A stretch of DNA of 64,000 nucleotides from Gammaproteobacteria bacterium (GCA_013286495.1 JABDFQ010000002.1:89110-153109); one strand, 5' to 3'. Shown: positions 16,309 to 25,389, counted from the first letter of the stretch. The notes: generated by a model not told the origin, from the sequence alone. Translations and numbers: made by a program.

Positions 16309-17559
16309 CTATTCCAGTCGTGGAGAAATTTTCGCAACCTTAACGCGATTATCTTTCACCTGCATGATTTCGATCGGATAACCCATGATCAGCACAGACA
16401 TGCCAATATGTGGTAATGCTTCCAGATATTCAATGATCAAACCATTAATGGTTCTTGCTGCCAATGGTAACTCCCAATCAGTTCTGCGATTAAATTCACG
16501 TACTGTCATGGCACCATCAACAAGAAAACTTCCATCTGTTTGTGGTTGTATGCGTTTACCTGCTGTAATGGAAGTGAAGTCGCCAACAATTTCCTCAAGA
16601 ATATCATTGAGCGTTAATAAACCCTGAATTTCACCATATTCATCGACAACGAATGCGACTTTGTCATGACTTTGCTGAAACCAGGCAAGCTGAATATTCA
16701 ATGCTGTTCCTGCTGGCACAAAATAAGGTTCCTGCAAATGATGCTCGATTAATTCCTTGCTGAATGAAGTTTTTGTGAGTAACAAACGCAACATGTCATG
16801 TGTATATAACACACCAATTATCTGATTGAGATTGTCACGATAAATGGGAATCCAGTCCTGATGATATTTGTTGATGTAATCAATTATTTTTTCAACAGGA
16901 TCATCAATATCAATTCCTGCCATTTCACTGCGGGAAATCATGGCATCATCCACTGTCAATTTGCTCAGATCAAGAATGTTCAGCAACATATTCTGATACT
17001 GCCGCGATATTTTTCCTGATGTGTCATACACCACGCTGCGTAATTCTTCGCGCGATAATGGTTCTGCAGAATAAATCATTGGCACATGAAATAAACGCAA
17101 TAAACCACTGGTAATACTATTTGCCAGCCACACCGCCGGGTATAAAATTTTCAGCACGAGTTGAATCGGTAATGACACCCAGCGCGCAATTTTTTCTGGA
17201 TATAATGCAGCAATGGTTTTCGGTACGATTTCTGCAAAAATCAGCACCACAAATGTCAGGATAATGGCGGCAATCAATGCACCACGTTCACCCCAGAAAT
17301 GCAGGGCAATCAAGGTGGCAAGTGATGATGAGAGCATATTGGCAAAGGTATTGCCAATCAGAATGGTAGCAAGCAATCGATCGGGACGTTTTAGTAATTG
17401 CAGCAAACGAGAAGCATAAGCTTTTTTCAATCGTGCCTGATGGCGCAAACGATAACGATTGACTGCCATTAACCCTGTTTCGGCAATGGAAAAAAAGGCT
17501 GCCAGAAAAATCAGCAATAATAATAAAATACTAAAAACAACAATCTGGTAATTACTCAC
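16309..17559 (-). CDS. CNNM/CorC-HlyC family membrane protein with CBS pair
   Basis: The 416-residue protein has a DUF21/CNNM membrane domain (about residues 1-190, with ILLLLLIFLAAFFSIAETGLMAVNRYRL and IVPKTIAALYPE). A CBS-domain pair follows (about 205-330, DAMISRSEMAGIDID ... FVVDEYGEIQGLLTLNDILEEI). The C-terminal CorC_HlyC domain reads FLVDGAMTVREFNRRT ... IGMSVLIMGY. The family exports or regulates Mg2+/Co2+ across the inner membrane and was historically annotated as hemolysin. It is divergent from ffh, a neighbourhood typical of gammaproteobacteria. Confidence 0.92.
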   Translation of the reverse strand: MSNYQIVVFSILLLLLIFLAAFFSIAETGLMAVNRYRLRHQARLKKAYASRLLQLLKRPDRLLATILIGNTFANMLSSSLATLIALHFWGERGALIAAIILTFVVLIFAEIVPKTIAALYPEKIARWVSLPIQLVLKILYPAVWLANSITSGLLRLFHVPMIYSAEPLSREELRSVVYDTSGKISRQYQNMLLNILDLSKLTVDDAMISRSEMAGIDIDDPVEKIIDYINKYHQDWIPIYRDNLNQIIGVLYTHDMLRLLLTKTSFSKELIEHHLQEPYFVPAGTALNIQLAWFQQSHDKVAFVVDEYGEIQGLLTLNDILEEIVGDFTSITAGKRIQPQTDGSFLVDGAMTVREFNRRTDWELPLAARTINGLIIEYLEALPHIGMSVLIMGYPIEIMQVKDNRVKVAKISPRLE

Positions 17560-17648
17560 AGGAATCCTTATTGGGTTACGAACAACATAATAGCCGAACC
17601 CTGATTAAATATGTATACTCTGCACGCATCAATTATAGGTAGTGAATC

Positions 17649-19019
17649 ATGCTGAATTTTAGTCATTTATCCGGACGTTTACGTGACGTTATCAAGAATC
17701 TCTCTGGTCGGGGACGCCTGACTGAGGCAAATATTGAAGAAACCTTGCGCGAAATTCGCATTGCCCTGCTGGAAGCTGATGTTGCCCTTCCAGTTGCCAA
17801 AGAATTTATCGATCGCGTGAAAGAAAAAGCCCTCGGCAAGGAAGTCATGGAAAGTTTGCAGCCAGGACAAGTCCTGATCAAACTTGTGCATGATGAACTC
17901 GTACATGTCATGGGTGATTACAATGAAGTGCTGGATCTCAAAGCACAACCGCCTGCCATCATTCTGATGGCTGGTTTGCAAGGTTCGGGTAAAACCACTA
18001 CGACTGCCAAATTGGCACGACTTTTAAAAACACAAAATAAATCTGTATTGCTGGCAAGTGTCGACATTTATCGTCCTGCTGCAATCGACCAATTACAAAC
18101 ACTTGCCACTCAGGTAGGTACCGAATTTTATCGTGGCGCACAAGGTGCAGATCCCGTTTCCATTGCACGTGAAGCGATACACGCAGCGAAAAATAAAGTG
18201 GTTGATATTGTCATTATTGATACGGCAGGTCGTTTGCATATTGATGAAACGATGATGGATGAAATCAAACGTCTGCATGCAGCCATTCAACCTGTCGAAA
18301 CATTATTTGTAGTCGATAGCATGACAGGCCAGGATGCAGCCAATACCGCCAAAGCTTTTAATGATGCCTTGCCTTTGACGGGTGTGATATTAACCAAAAC
18401 CGATGGTGATGCACGTGGTGGTGCTGCACTTTCCATTCGTCATATTACGGGTAAACCGATCAAGTTTATTGGTGTGGGTGAAAAGATTGATGCGCTTGAA
18501 CCATTTTATCCTGATCGTATTGCATCACGAATTCTGGATATGGGTGATATTGTTTCGCTCGTTGAAGATGTTGAACGTAATATTGATCGCGACAAGGCGG
18601 AAAAACTTGCGAATAAAATCAGGAAAGGAAAATCATTTGATCTGGAAGATTTCCTGATGCAACTCGAACAAATTCGCAATATGGGCGGCATCATGGGAAT
18701 CATGAGTAAATTACCTGGTGTGGGTCAATTGCCGCAAGGTGTGAAAGATCAATTGAATGATAAAAAACTGGTTGTCATCAAATCCATTATTAATTCCATG
18801 ACACGCAAGGAACGCCGTTTTCCTGATCTGATTCGCAATTCGCAGAAACAACGCATTGCACGCGGATGTGGCAGAACAATACAGGAAATTAATCAGTTAT
18901 TAAAACAATATGCTCTGATGCAAAAAATGATGAAGAAGATGTCGAAGAAAGGCGGCATCACCAAACTCATGCGCGGCATGCAGGGTAAGTTACCGTTCGG
19001 TGGTTTTAATATGCGGTGA
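17649..19019 (+). CDS. ffh: signal recognition particle protein Ffh
   Basis: The 456-residue GTPase has the N domain (LSGRLRDVIKNLSGRGRLTE), the P-loop GLQGSGKTTTTAKLA near residue 105, DTAGRLHID near 190, and TKTDGDARGGAALS near 248. The C-terminal M domain reads GGIMGIMSKLPGVGQLP, then RKERRFPDLIRNSQKQRIARGCGRTIQEIN, with a Met-rich end MRGMQGKLPFGGFNMR. Ffh with 4.5S RNA delivers nascent membrane proteins to FtsY and SecYEG. One position differs from the usual motif: RIARGCGR instead of RIA.GSG. The usual downstream neighbour rpsP is 2.5 kb away, displaced by a palindrome and an accessory gene. Confidence 0.97.
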   Translation: MLNFSHLSGRLRDVIKNLSGRGRLTEANIEETLREIRIALLEADVALPVAKEFIDRVKEKALGKEVMESLQPGQVLIKLVHDELVHVMGDYNEVLDLKAQPPAIILMAGLQGSGKTTTTAKLARLLKTQNKSVLLASVDIYRPAAIDQLQTLATQVGTEFYRGAQGADPVSIAREAIHAAKNKVVDIVIIDTAGRLHIDETMMDEIKRLHAAIQPVETLFVVDSMTGQDAANTAKAFNDALPLTGVILTKTDGDARGGAALSIRHITGKPIKFIGVGEKIDALEPFYPDRIASRILDMGDIVSLVEDVERNIDRDKAEKLANKIRKGKSFDLEDFLMQLEQIRNMGGIMGIMSKLPGVGQLPQGVKDQLNDKKLVVIKSIINSMTRKERRFPDLIRNSQKQRIARGCGRTIQEINQLLKQYALMQKMMKKMSKKGGITKLMRGMQGKLPFGGFNMR

Positions 19020-19022
19020 ATT

Positions 19023-19211
19023 TTGGTTCTGTGTTGTTGAGGCCATGATTTTTGTGTTCGTCATTGCGAGGCGCTTTTCAGTGTTTGTGTATATTTGCAA
19101 ATAAAGCGCAGGAGGCCGGAGGCCGACGAGCCATTGCAAATATACACAAACACTGAAAAGCGCCTCGCAATGACGAACACAAAAATCATGGCCTCAACAA
19201 CACAGAACCAA
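19023..19211. repeat. long perfect palindrome, core-family copy 2
   Basis: Arms 19023-19100 and 19134-19211 are complementary over all 78 bases, with the 33-base family loop at 19101-19133. The inner part is the shared GTGTTTGTGTATATT core and a CGTCATTGCGAGGCGC block. The outer ~35 bases (including GTTGTTGAGGCCATGA) occur nowhere else in the window yet pair perfectly. It starts four bases after the ffh stop. Confidence 0.95.
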
Positions 19212-19319
19212 CTTACACAATGCCTTACTCCCTTGTATTTTCTTACGTTTCTCCTCCCCCCACGCATCCATACTATAATAGTAGTTATAAAATAAAACAC
19301 ATAAACGGGGAGTCAACTC

Positions 19320-21467
19320 ATGGCCGAAGTTGTCAAACTAATTGTTATTGGTGGCACTGGCGATGCCTTAACTGATACGCAAAAAGATTACACCCAATTG
19401 CTAAATAATATTGCTCGCACAGAAGCGAGAATTAAATCCATGACGGAATTTAGGGATAATGCAAAAAGGGAATTGGCAGCAGAAATTTATACGGCAATAG
19501 ACAAAACGGAAACATCAACTGATGAGCTTGGATTAACAGCTGGATTATCCAGCGAAGAATTACAGCAAAAAATTAGAAAGGAAAATCCTGCCATTGTCGA
19601 TCATGAATCTGAAATCAGCGGCTATGATGAACTAATTCAACAACAGGAAGCCAACCTCGAATCACTTCAGGCAGAACAAAAATCTGTTTCCAGAAAATCT
19701 TATGCAAGCTTCATTCCCACTAACCTGACATCCAACATTCACATACAACTGGTTGAAGGCATACATTCACCTGGCTTCTCCACCAAATATCAACAAGCCG
19801 TGCAGGATAAAAATTATGTCGAAGCTGCCAAGCGCACTGCCAAAGATACTTATGATATGGTCACTGCAAAAAGCGAAAAAAAACGCGTGCAGGAAATTAT
19901 TGAATCCCTAAAAGTAAATGGGGAATTACCCAATAGAGTTGTACTTTCTGGTCATAGTCGTGGTGCTGCTACCTGTATTGAAGTAGCGCGTCAAATTTAT
20001 CTGCAACATCGTGACACAGTGAAAGTTGATCTGATAATCAATGATCCAGTGCCTGGCCCAATGCGTCATCTAAAATCTAAAAAAGTTATTCCACCCAATG
20101 TTGAATCGGTTGTTATCACTTATGCAGGTCAGGAAAAAAGTGATTTATTAAAGCCATTAAATTTGCACAAGATATTTTATGATAAAACCAAAACTGCCGT
20201 TACAGCCGTTATTCTTCCCATGCAACATAGCGGCATGCACCGTGATATTAAAAATATCACGCAAGCTTTCTGGGATAGAGTCATCAATAAAACAGATAAA
20301 AGCATGGATCCCATTCCACTTGCCAGTGATGTTAATTATAAAATTTCTGATAATCGTAAAAATCGCATTCAGCAAAAAAAATATGAGTTACCCAACAATA
20401 ACAATGAAACACTTAATCAATTTCATCGCGGATTGACAGAAGGCAAAATGCGCATAGTCAATGAACATCCAGTTGATGGTAATAGCAATAAAAAATTTCC
20501 GGAAACACGTGCAGAATTAAAAGCAGAATTAAATAGAATTTATAACGAAGGACGTGCAGCAATCAAACAGGCGAAAGCGCAAATACAATCTGCATTTCAG
20601 ATGAATGCACAGAAAGACAAAGTCCAACCTGCAGGAAGAAATACGAATAAGGAACTTCCCAAAACACCAGTGCGTGAGCAATTAAATGAAGCAGATCGTG
20701 AAGAAAATTCAAAGCAAACGGAACGTGAAGCCAGAATATGGAATATGGTAAAAAACGCACAACCCGATTCACCTGCTGGGCAACTGGATAACAGTAATAT
20801 CAATGAAATATGCAATATGATGTACACATCTTCACGAGCAGTTAATACACCGGATGAAAAAGGAAATACTTTATTTCACTATCTTGGCAGTGCAACATTT
20901 AGCAAAACACACGAAGAAGATATTTCTTTTGTCATTGATGATCTTATGAATAACAGCAAAAAAAGTCTGGATAAATCAGCTGCATTTAATCCATTCAAGC
21001 TAAATAACGAAAAACAATCTTTTTATTCGCTGGCGGAAAAGAATGGTCACACGCAAATTGTTTCTGCCATTCACCAGAATATTGACAGGAATTATGGACA
21101 ACACTTCACAAATTATTTTGAAAATATTAACAAGGAACTTGGAAAATTAAATGATCCCCGATTGCTTGAAATCAAGGATATTCCAGACAAACCATTGATC
21201 GAACGGCTCGAACATTGCCAGAAGCAATTAAACGAACTCAGAATGTATTGCCGCACAGAATCCAAAGTGGATAAAGCACTGACAGCTATTGATACAAACT
21301 TAAAAAATAGCCCCGTCAATGACATCATGACCATGAACCCGAAAATGAAAAATCAGATTACACAACACTTGATCGGCAAAAAAGAGGAATTGCTGAAAAA
21401 CTCCGCCCACGCTGCTCAAGAGAATAATATAACTGCCGATAATACCCCCAAAAGTCGACCCTCCTAA
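19320..21467 (+). CDS. 715-residue alpha/beta-hydrolase-like candidate effector
   Basis: No exact family recognised. Residues 1-12 (MAEVVKLIVIGG) look like a first beta strand. A coiled-coil insert spans about 25-125. A hydrolase-like core follows with RVVLSGHSRGAATCIEVAR (nucleophile S213 in GHSRG), LIINDPVPGP (possible acid at D242) and an MQHSGMHRD histidine segment (H303/H307). The second half is helical and charged and contains an ankyrin-like stretch, NTPDEKGNTLFHYLGS ... FYSLAEKNGHTQIVSAI, at about 530-600. A lipase-like domain plus ankyrin and coiled coil is typical of Legionellales effectors (inference). It is inserted between ffh and rpsP, with a palindrome in front and GGGGAG before its ATG. 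Confidence 0.75.
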   Translation: MAEVVKLIVIGGTGDALTDTQKDYTQLLNNIARTEARIKSMTEFRDNAKRELAAEIYTAIDKTETSTDELGLTAGLSSEELQQKIRKENPAIVDHESEISGYDELIQQQEANLESLQAEQKSVSRKSYASFIPTNLTSNIHIQLVEGIHSPGFSTKYQQAVQDKNYVEAAKRTAKDTYDMVTAKSEKKRVQEIIESLKVNGELPNRVVLSGHSRGAATCIEVARQIYLQHRDTVKVDLIINDPVPGPMRHLKSKKVIPPNVESVVITYAGQEKSDLLKPLNLHKIFYDKTKTAVTAVILPMQHSGMHRDIKNITQAFWDRVINKTDKSMDPIPLASDVNYKISDNRKNRIQQKKYELPNNNNETLNQFHRGLTEGKMRIVNEHPVDGNSNKKFPETRAELKAELNRIYNEGRAAIKQAKAQIQSAFQMNAQKDKVQPAGRNTNKELPKTPVREQLNEADREENSKQTEREARIWNMVKNAQPDSPAGQLDNSNINEICNMMYTSSRAVNTPDEKGNTLFHYLGSATFSKTHEEDISFVIDDLMNNSKKSLDKSAAFNPFKLNNEKQSFYSLAEKNGHTQIVSAIHQNIDRNYGQHFTNYFENINKELGKLNDPRLLEIKDIPDKPLIERLEHCQKQLNELRMYCRTESKVDKALTAIDTNLKNSPVNDIMTMNPKMKNQITQHLIGKKEELLKNSAHAAQENNITADNTPKSRPS

Positions 21468-21496
21468 TTCAGGAAATATAAAAGTAAAAGAAGCGT

Positions 21497-21524
21497 TTGC
21501 AAGCAGTGAAAACTAACGTATAAT
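21497..21524 (+). promoter_or_regulatory. promoter of the rpsP operon
   Basis: TTGCAA (21497-21502) and a consensus TATAAT (21519-21524) are 16 bases apart, about 50 bases upstream of the rpsP ATG. The tRNA-Ser gene has the same hexamers and spacing. Confidence 0.75.
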
Positions 21525-21573
21525 CCTGCGCCTTGAGTAATTATTCATTGATGTTTTAGAGGAAATCGAGATC

Positions 21574-21840
21574 ATGGTTGTGATTCGTTTATCGCGCGGC
21601 GGAGCTAAAAAACGCCCATTTTATCATGTCGTTGTTGCTGACAAACAACGTTCACGTAACGGCCGCTTTATTGAACAAGTTGGCTATTTTAATCCTATTG
21701 CTGCAGGCAAGGATGTACGCTTGTCTCTCAATGTTGAACGTATTCAGGAATGGATTGGCAAAGGTGCCCAGGCTTCTGAACGCGTCAAACATTTGCTCAA
21801 AATGCATAAGGATGTCGGCGAACAAGCTAAAAGTGCATAA
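21574..21840 (+). CDS. rpsP: 30S ribosomal protein bS16
   Basis: The 88-residue basic protein has the full bS16 pattern: [39 protein letters not shown] and [21 protein letters not shown]. Length is normal for the family (82-90). It is the first gene of rpsP-rimM-trmD-rplS, with its own strong promoter and a ribosome site AGAGGAAATCG before the ATG. bS16 binds 16S rRNA early in 30S assembly. Confidence 0.98.
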   Translation: MVVIRLSRGGAKKRPFYHVVVADKQRSRNGRFIEQVGYFNPIAAGKDVRLSLNVERIQEWIGKGAQASERVKHLLKMHKDVGEQAKSA

Positions 21841-21848
21841 ACTGCCAG

Positions 21849-21878
21849 CCCTGTCACTGCCATATGGCGATGACAGGG
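21849..21878 (+). ncRNA. conserved-looking hairpin in the rpsP-rimM leader
   Basis: CCCTGTCA (21849-21856) and TGACAGGG (21871-21878) form an 8-bp stem. A second self-complementary block, GCCATATGGC, lies inside it, so the 51-base gap between rpsP and rimM is almost wholly structured. No T-run follows, so it is not a standard terminator. It may set relative expression of the ribosomal protein and processing enzymes or protect the upstream mRNA end. Confidence 0.5.
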
Positions 21879-21891
21879 ACGGAAGCTTGTC

Positions 21892-22401
21892 ATGAAAAAC
21901 ACGGACCAAAACTTTATCATCATTGGAAAATTTGGCTCGACGTACGGTATACAAGGCTGGATTAAAGTTCAGGCTTATACCGAGTTCGGGGCTGATATTC
22001 TTGAGTATCTTCCCTGGTCCCTTCTACGCAACCGTGCCTGGACACCTATCCAGATCGAATCTGGAAAGACCTACGGCAATGGCATTATTGTCAAACTACA
22101 AGGCATCAATACTCCAGAAGAAGCACGTTTTTTAACGGGATTAGCCATCGGCATTCCTCGCTCCAGACTTCCCCGCCTCAAGGAAAATGAATATTACTGG
22201 TCAGACCTGGTAGGCTTGACGGTCATTAACCAGCGTGGGGAAACATTAGGCAAAGTGATTAATCTGATGGAAACAGGATCAAACGATGTTCTGGTCGTCA
22301 AAGGCGACAAGGAACATGCGATCCCCTATCTTCCAGGCAAGGTGATCACTCGAATTGATCTTGATAAACAGGAAATCCATGTGGATTGGGAGTTGCTATA
22401 A
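21892..22401 (+). CDS. rimM: 16S rRNA processing protein RimM
   Basis: The 169-residue protein shows the RimM N-terminal barrel (IIGKFGSTYGIQGWIKVQAYTE) and the C-terminal PRC-barrel with EYYWSDLVGLTVINQRGETLGKV and a conserved AIPYLPGKVI...IDLDKQEIHVDW end. RimM helps fold the 30S head around bS13/uS19. The stop codon directly abuts the trmD GTG start, indicating coupling. Confidence 0.97.
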   Translation: MKNTDQNFIIIGKFGSTYGIQGWIKVQAYTEFGADILEYLPWSLLRNRAWTPIQIESGKTYGNGIIVKLQGINTPEEARFLTGLAIGIPRSRLPRLKENEYYWSDLVGLTVINQRGETLGKVINLMETGSNDVLVVKGDKEHAIPYLPGKVITRIDLDKQEIHVDWELL

Positions 22402-23145
22402 GTGCAATTTGGAATCATTACCCTTTTTCCCGAAATGTTTCAGGGCTTAAATAGCGGCGTGACTGGTCGTGCCATACAGGACAAGCTGGTGGCGATCAAT
22501 TGCTGGAACCCTCGCGATTTTGCTGAAGACAAGCATAAATCGGTCGATGACAAACCTTATGGTGGTGGCCCAGGCATGGTCATGATGCCAGGCCCATTAC
22601 AGGGCGCCATTCATGCGGCCAAAAAAGCGTATGAGGCGCATGATCCCACCGTGATTTACCTATCACCCCAGGGTCGCTGTTTTGATCAGGAAACCGCAAA
22701 GGAATTTGCTGACCGCAAGTCCATTATCTTTCTCGCTGGACGTTATGAAGGCATTGATGAACGCATTATTGAGCGTGAAGTTGATGAAGAATGGTCGATT
22801 GGAAATTACGTCCTGACGGGCGGTGAATTGGCAGCCATGGTCATGATTGATGTGATTACCCGTCTTTTGCCTGGCGTAGTTGGCGATGAAAACTCGGTAC
22901 TGGAAGATTCACTGACTTCCGGATTGCTGAAATATCCGCAATACACACGCCCAGAAAACTTTGCTGGTGCGAGTGTTCCAGAAGTGTTGCTAAGTGGCAA
23001 TCATAAGCAAATTAACAACTGGCGTACCAAAGCATCATTGGGAAAAACATGGTTACGTCGGCCAGATTTGCTGTACAAAAAATATCATAACAAAGAAGAA
23101 TTAGCCTTACTGGCTGAATTTATTGAAGAATTTATCAAACCATGA
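22402..23145 (+). CDS. trmD: tRNA (guanine37-N1)-methyltransferase
   Basis: The 247-residue SPOUT enzyme has the knot motifs YLSPQGRCFDQ (about residue 88), LAGRYEGIDERI (about 112) and SIGNYVLTGGELAAMVMID (about 135), followed by a C-terminal DNA/tRNA-binding domain. It methylates G37 of tRNAs reading CNN codons, preventing +1 frameshifts. The start is a GTG immediately after the rimM stop; the protein must begin MQFGIITLFPEMF by family alignment, so this start is secure. Confidence 0.98.
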   Translation: MQFGIITLFPEMFQGLNSGVTGRAIQDKLVAINCWNPRDFAEDKHKSVDDKPYGGGPGMVMMPGPLQGAIHAAKKAYEAHDPTVIYLSPQGRCFDQETAKEFADRKSIIFLAGRYEGIDERIIEREVDEEWSIGNYVLTGGELAAMVMIDVITRLLPGVVGDENSVLEDSLTSGLLKYPQYTRPENFAGASVPEVLLSGNHKQINNWRTKASLGKTWLRRPDLLYKKYHNKEELALLAEFIEEFIKP

Positions 23146-23162
23146 GCATGTAAATTATGCTC
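23144..23162 (+). other. short hairpin between trmD and rplS
   Basis: GAGCAT-N7-ATGCTC begins at the trmD stop codon and is followed by an AT-rich stretch. It could attenuate transcription into rplS, but the stem is only six base pairs and no T-run follows. Confidence 0.3.
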
Positions 23163-23216
23163 GAATTATTTATAAAATGTGTATAAAATTGCACGACTTG
23201 TTAGGGGATAAAGAAA

Positions 23217-23654
23217 ATGAGCAACAAAATTATACAAGCTTTGGAAACTGAATTCATGCAGCAGAATGCGAAAACCATTCCAGCTTTCGGACCTGGCGAT
23301 ACTGTTTTGGTTCAGGTGAAAGTGAAGGAAGGTGAACGTGTTCGTTTGCAATCATTTGAAGGTGTTGTGATTGCCAGGCGCAATCGTGGTTACAACTCTG
23401 CTTTTACTGTACGTAAAATTTCGCATGGTGTAGGTGTGGAACGTGTATTCCAGACTTACAGCCCAACGGTTGAGTCTGTGGAAGTGAAGCGTCGTGGTCA
23501 TGTTCGTCGCGCCAAACTTTACTATATGCGCGAATTAACTGGCCGTGCAGCTCGCATCAAGGAAAAGTTGACTGCCAAATTTGGCACGACAGCGGTTCCT
23601 GCAGCAAAACCTGAAACTGAACAGCAACAACCAGAAAACGGTAGCGCTGAATAA
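23217..23654 (+). CDS. rplS: 50S ribosomal protein bL19
   Basis: The core (about residues 1-115) is standard bL19: [58 protein letters not shown] and the [28 protein letters not shown] end. At 145 residues it is longer than the usual ~115-130, owing to a low-complexity tail rich in Ala, Glu, Gln and Pro. It ends the rpsP operon and is followed by a strong terminator. Confidence 0.97.
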   Translation: MSNKIIQALETEFMQQNAKTIPAFGPGDTVLVQVKVKEGERVRLQSFEGVVIARRNRGYNSAFTVRKISHGVGVERVFQTYSPTVESVEVKRRGHVRRAKLYYMRELTGRAARIKEKLTAKFGTTAVPAAKPETEQQQPENGSAE

Positions 23655-23668
23655 GTTTTGATGAAAAG

Positions 23669-23696
23669 AAAAAGCCCGCCAAGTGCGGGCTTTTTT
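23669..23696 (+). terminator. Rho-independent terminator of the rpsP-rplS operon
   Basis: AAAAAGCCCGC and GCGGGCTTTTTT form a perfect stem with a CAAGT loop, followed by the T-run. It lies 15 bases past the rplS stop. Confidence 0.93.
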
Positions 23697-23743
23697 ATAG
23701 GTACAAAATTTAATGTGGTGAATGATATTCAGGAGGAATCAAC

Positions 23744-24040
23744 ATGAAGCAGAAATTTGGATCCTTGATACGTATTTTTGTATTTACCTTATGTTTTGTT
23801 GTGTTTGCCTGCTCGAAAGTCTCACAAAGTAATTACGAAAAAATAAAAGATAATATGACCACGAAAGAAGTCACTGCCATTTTGGGTGAACCAACGCATG
23901 CAGAAGGTGTAAATATTATGGGGATTTCCGGCACTTCTGCTGTGTGGAAAGATCAGCATGGTGAAATTGATATTCAATTTTTAAATGATCGTGTGGCGGT
24001 GAAATCATTTAGCAAAGCGGATGAGAAAGGGAAAAAATAG
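23744..24040 (+). CDS. small BamE/SmpA-fold lipoprotein
   Basis: The 98-residue protein has a lipoprotein signal ending FVVFAC (acylated Cys near residue 23). The body follows the SmpA/OmlA-like pattern: NYEKIKDNMTTKEVTAILGEPTHAEG, then a short beta hairpin, SAVWKDQHGEIDIQFLNDRVAVKSF. The 'I..GMT..eV..iLG.P' opening is shared by BamE and DUF3862 proteins. It is probably a periplasm-facing envelope lipoprotein, not BamE itself because the family's outer-membrane-complex residues are not evident. The stop is 27 bases before a giant palindrome. Confidence 0.75.
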   Translation: MKQKFGSLIRIFVFTLCFVVFACSKVSQSNYEKIKDNMTTKEVTAILGEPTHAEGVNIMGISGTSAVWKDQHGEIDIQFLNDRVAVKSFSKADEKGKK

Positions 24041-24067
24041 GATGAGTGAAGAGCTGTTGTCGTGCAA

Positions 24068-24420
24068 CGGAGAGCTGTTGTGGTGAAGTAGGACAGCAGG
24101 TGCAAGGATGTAGCAGGTATGTGCATGCAGCAGGTGTGTCACCCCGGAAAATACGCCGCTGCTGTCCTGGTTTAGTTAGCTGCTGTTGTTCGGCGTATTT
24201 ATCCGGGGCCCAGTCTTTGCGATAATGAGAGTTTTTAACTTTAACTTAGAGAACCTCTCATTGCCGCAAAGACTGGGCCCCGGATAAATACGCCGAACAA
24301 CAGCAGCTAACTAAACCAGGACAGCAGCGGCGTATTTTCCGGGGTGACACACCTGCTGCATGCACATACCTGCTACATCCTTGCACCTGCTCTGTCCTAC
24401 TTCACCACAACAGCTCTCCG
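24068..24420. repeat. giant near-perfect 353-bp palindrome
   Basis: Arms 24068-24231 (164 bases) and 24255-24420 (166 bases) are complementary except for one 2-base indel (GGACAG versus GGACAGAG) and two substitutions near the loop; the loop is 24232-24254. Each arm holds a nested inverted repeat (CCCCGGAAAATACGCCG and CGGCGTATTTATCCGGGG) and several CAGCAG/GCTGCTG motifs. It is GC-richer than its surroundings and unrelated to the other four palindromes. It fills the space between two convergent genes. Confidence 0.93.
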
Positions 24421-24430
24421 CACACAAAAA

Positions 24431-25267
24431 TTACCCCTGCTGCACGCCTGCTACGATCCACTGCAAATTGCCGATTTCCTTTTTGAAATGCCAGATTTCA
24501 TTAATGGTTGTCGCTGGCAAATGACTAGCTTCCTGCAACAATCCATTAAAGCGCACGGAGGCAAGCATGGTTTGCATATTCATTCCTGAAACCGATTGAC
24601 TATCCTGCTCAACATTCAGCAATTCCGCTTCCAGTGACATCACATTTGTTTTATTTTCCGCATTGCCGCGTTCATCCAGTTGCAATTTAATTTCCGCATA
24701 GACTTCAGGCGTGGTGAAGGTATGAATATCATGCAAGTTTTTTTCATCATACGCTTTTTGCAAACGAATAAATTGCACTTTGGCTTCACGCAGAAAACAC
24801 GATGCATCAAATCCTGGTGATGAAAAATGATTGGCTTCTGCAAAATGATTACGATATTGCGCGCCATGCGGCAAAACATTTTCCTGTGTGAAATATTGAT
24901 TATTACGCTGATGAACTGGTCGCGTTTGCAAACGGCGCGATAGAAAAATAAATAACAAATAAATTAATCCACATGCGAGTAATAACGAAGCAATTCCACC
25001 ACCTACTCCATGATTCATGAATAAACTGGCGAGCATGCCGCCGGTTATCAATCCTGCCAGTGGACCTAACCAGCGATTTCCCGCAGTTTGTTGCTGAGCA
25101 GATTTCTGATAATTTTGCCAGCCCGAAGAAGATGCGCGCGAATAACTACTAGTGGAACGTGAAATACCAAAACTTCTGCCACCACCAAATCTTCTCGCAT
25201 CTGCATCCTGCATGAACATTCCAATCGCAACAAATAACATTAACAGGATTGTTAAAAATTTACGCAT
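24431..25267 (-). CDS. Tim44-like domain membrane protein
   Basis: The 278-residue protein starts with a signal/anchor (MRKFLTILLMLFVAIGMFMQDADA). A Ser/Gly/Arg-rich linker (RRFGGGRSFGISRSTSSYSRASSS) follows, then a Gly-rich hydrophobic hairpin (LAGLITGGMLASLFMNHGVGGGIASLLLACGLIYLLFIFL). The C-terminal Tim44-like domain includes FDASCFLREAKVQFIRLQKAYDEKNLHDIHTFTTPEVYAEIKLQL and ends ETTINEIWHFKK-type strands. The bacterial family has this exact architecture; its role is unknown but periplasm/inner-membrane located. The 3' end lies 10 bases from the giant palindrome. Confidence 0.85.
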   Translation of the reverse strand: MRKFLTILLMLFVAIGMFMQDADARRFGGGRSFGISRSTSSYSRASSSGWQNYQKSAQQQTAGNRWLGPLAGLITGGMLASLFMNHGVGGGIASLLLACGLIYLLFIFLSRRLQTRPVHQRNNQYFTQENVLPHGAQYRNHFAEANHFSSPGFDASCFLREAKVQFIRLQKAYDEKNLHDIHTFTTPEVYAEIKLQLDERGNAENKTNVMSLEAELLNVEQDSQSVSGMNMQTMLASVRFNGLLQEASHLPATTINEIWHFKKEIGNLQWIVAGVQQG

Positions 25268-25389
25268 GAAGTATTTCCTCTTTGCTATACAAAATTTTTC
25301 TGCTGCACACTATATCACAATGAAATCTGGAAGTCAGAAGGCACTATATGTTACAAAGGAACAATACATGATTTTTAAGGAATAGATTT

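Noticed and set aside
17663..17981. Frames of 82-100 codons antisense to ffh
   Set aside because: Shadow of the conserved ffh coding sequence in other frames.
24344..24589. 81-codon frame in the right arm of the giant palindrome
   Set aside because: It lies within palindrome DNA and runs antisense into the Tim44-like gene, with no ribosome site.
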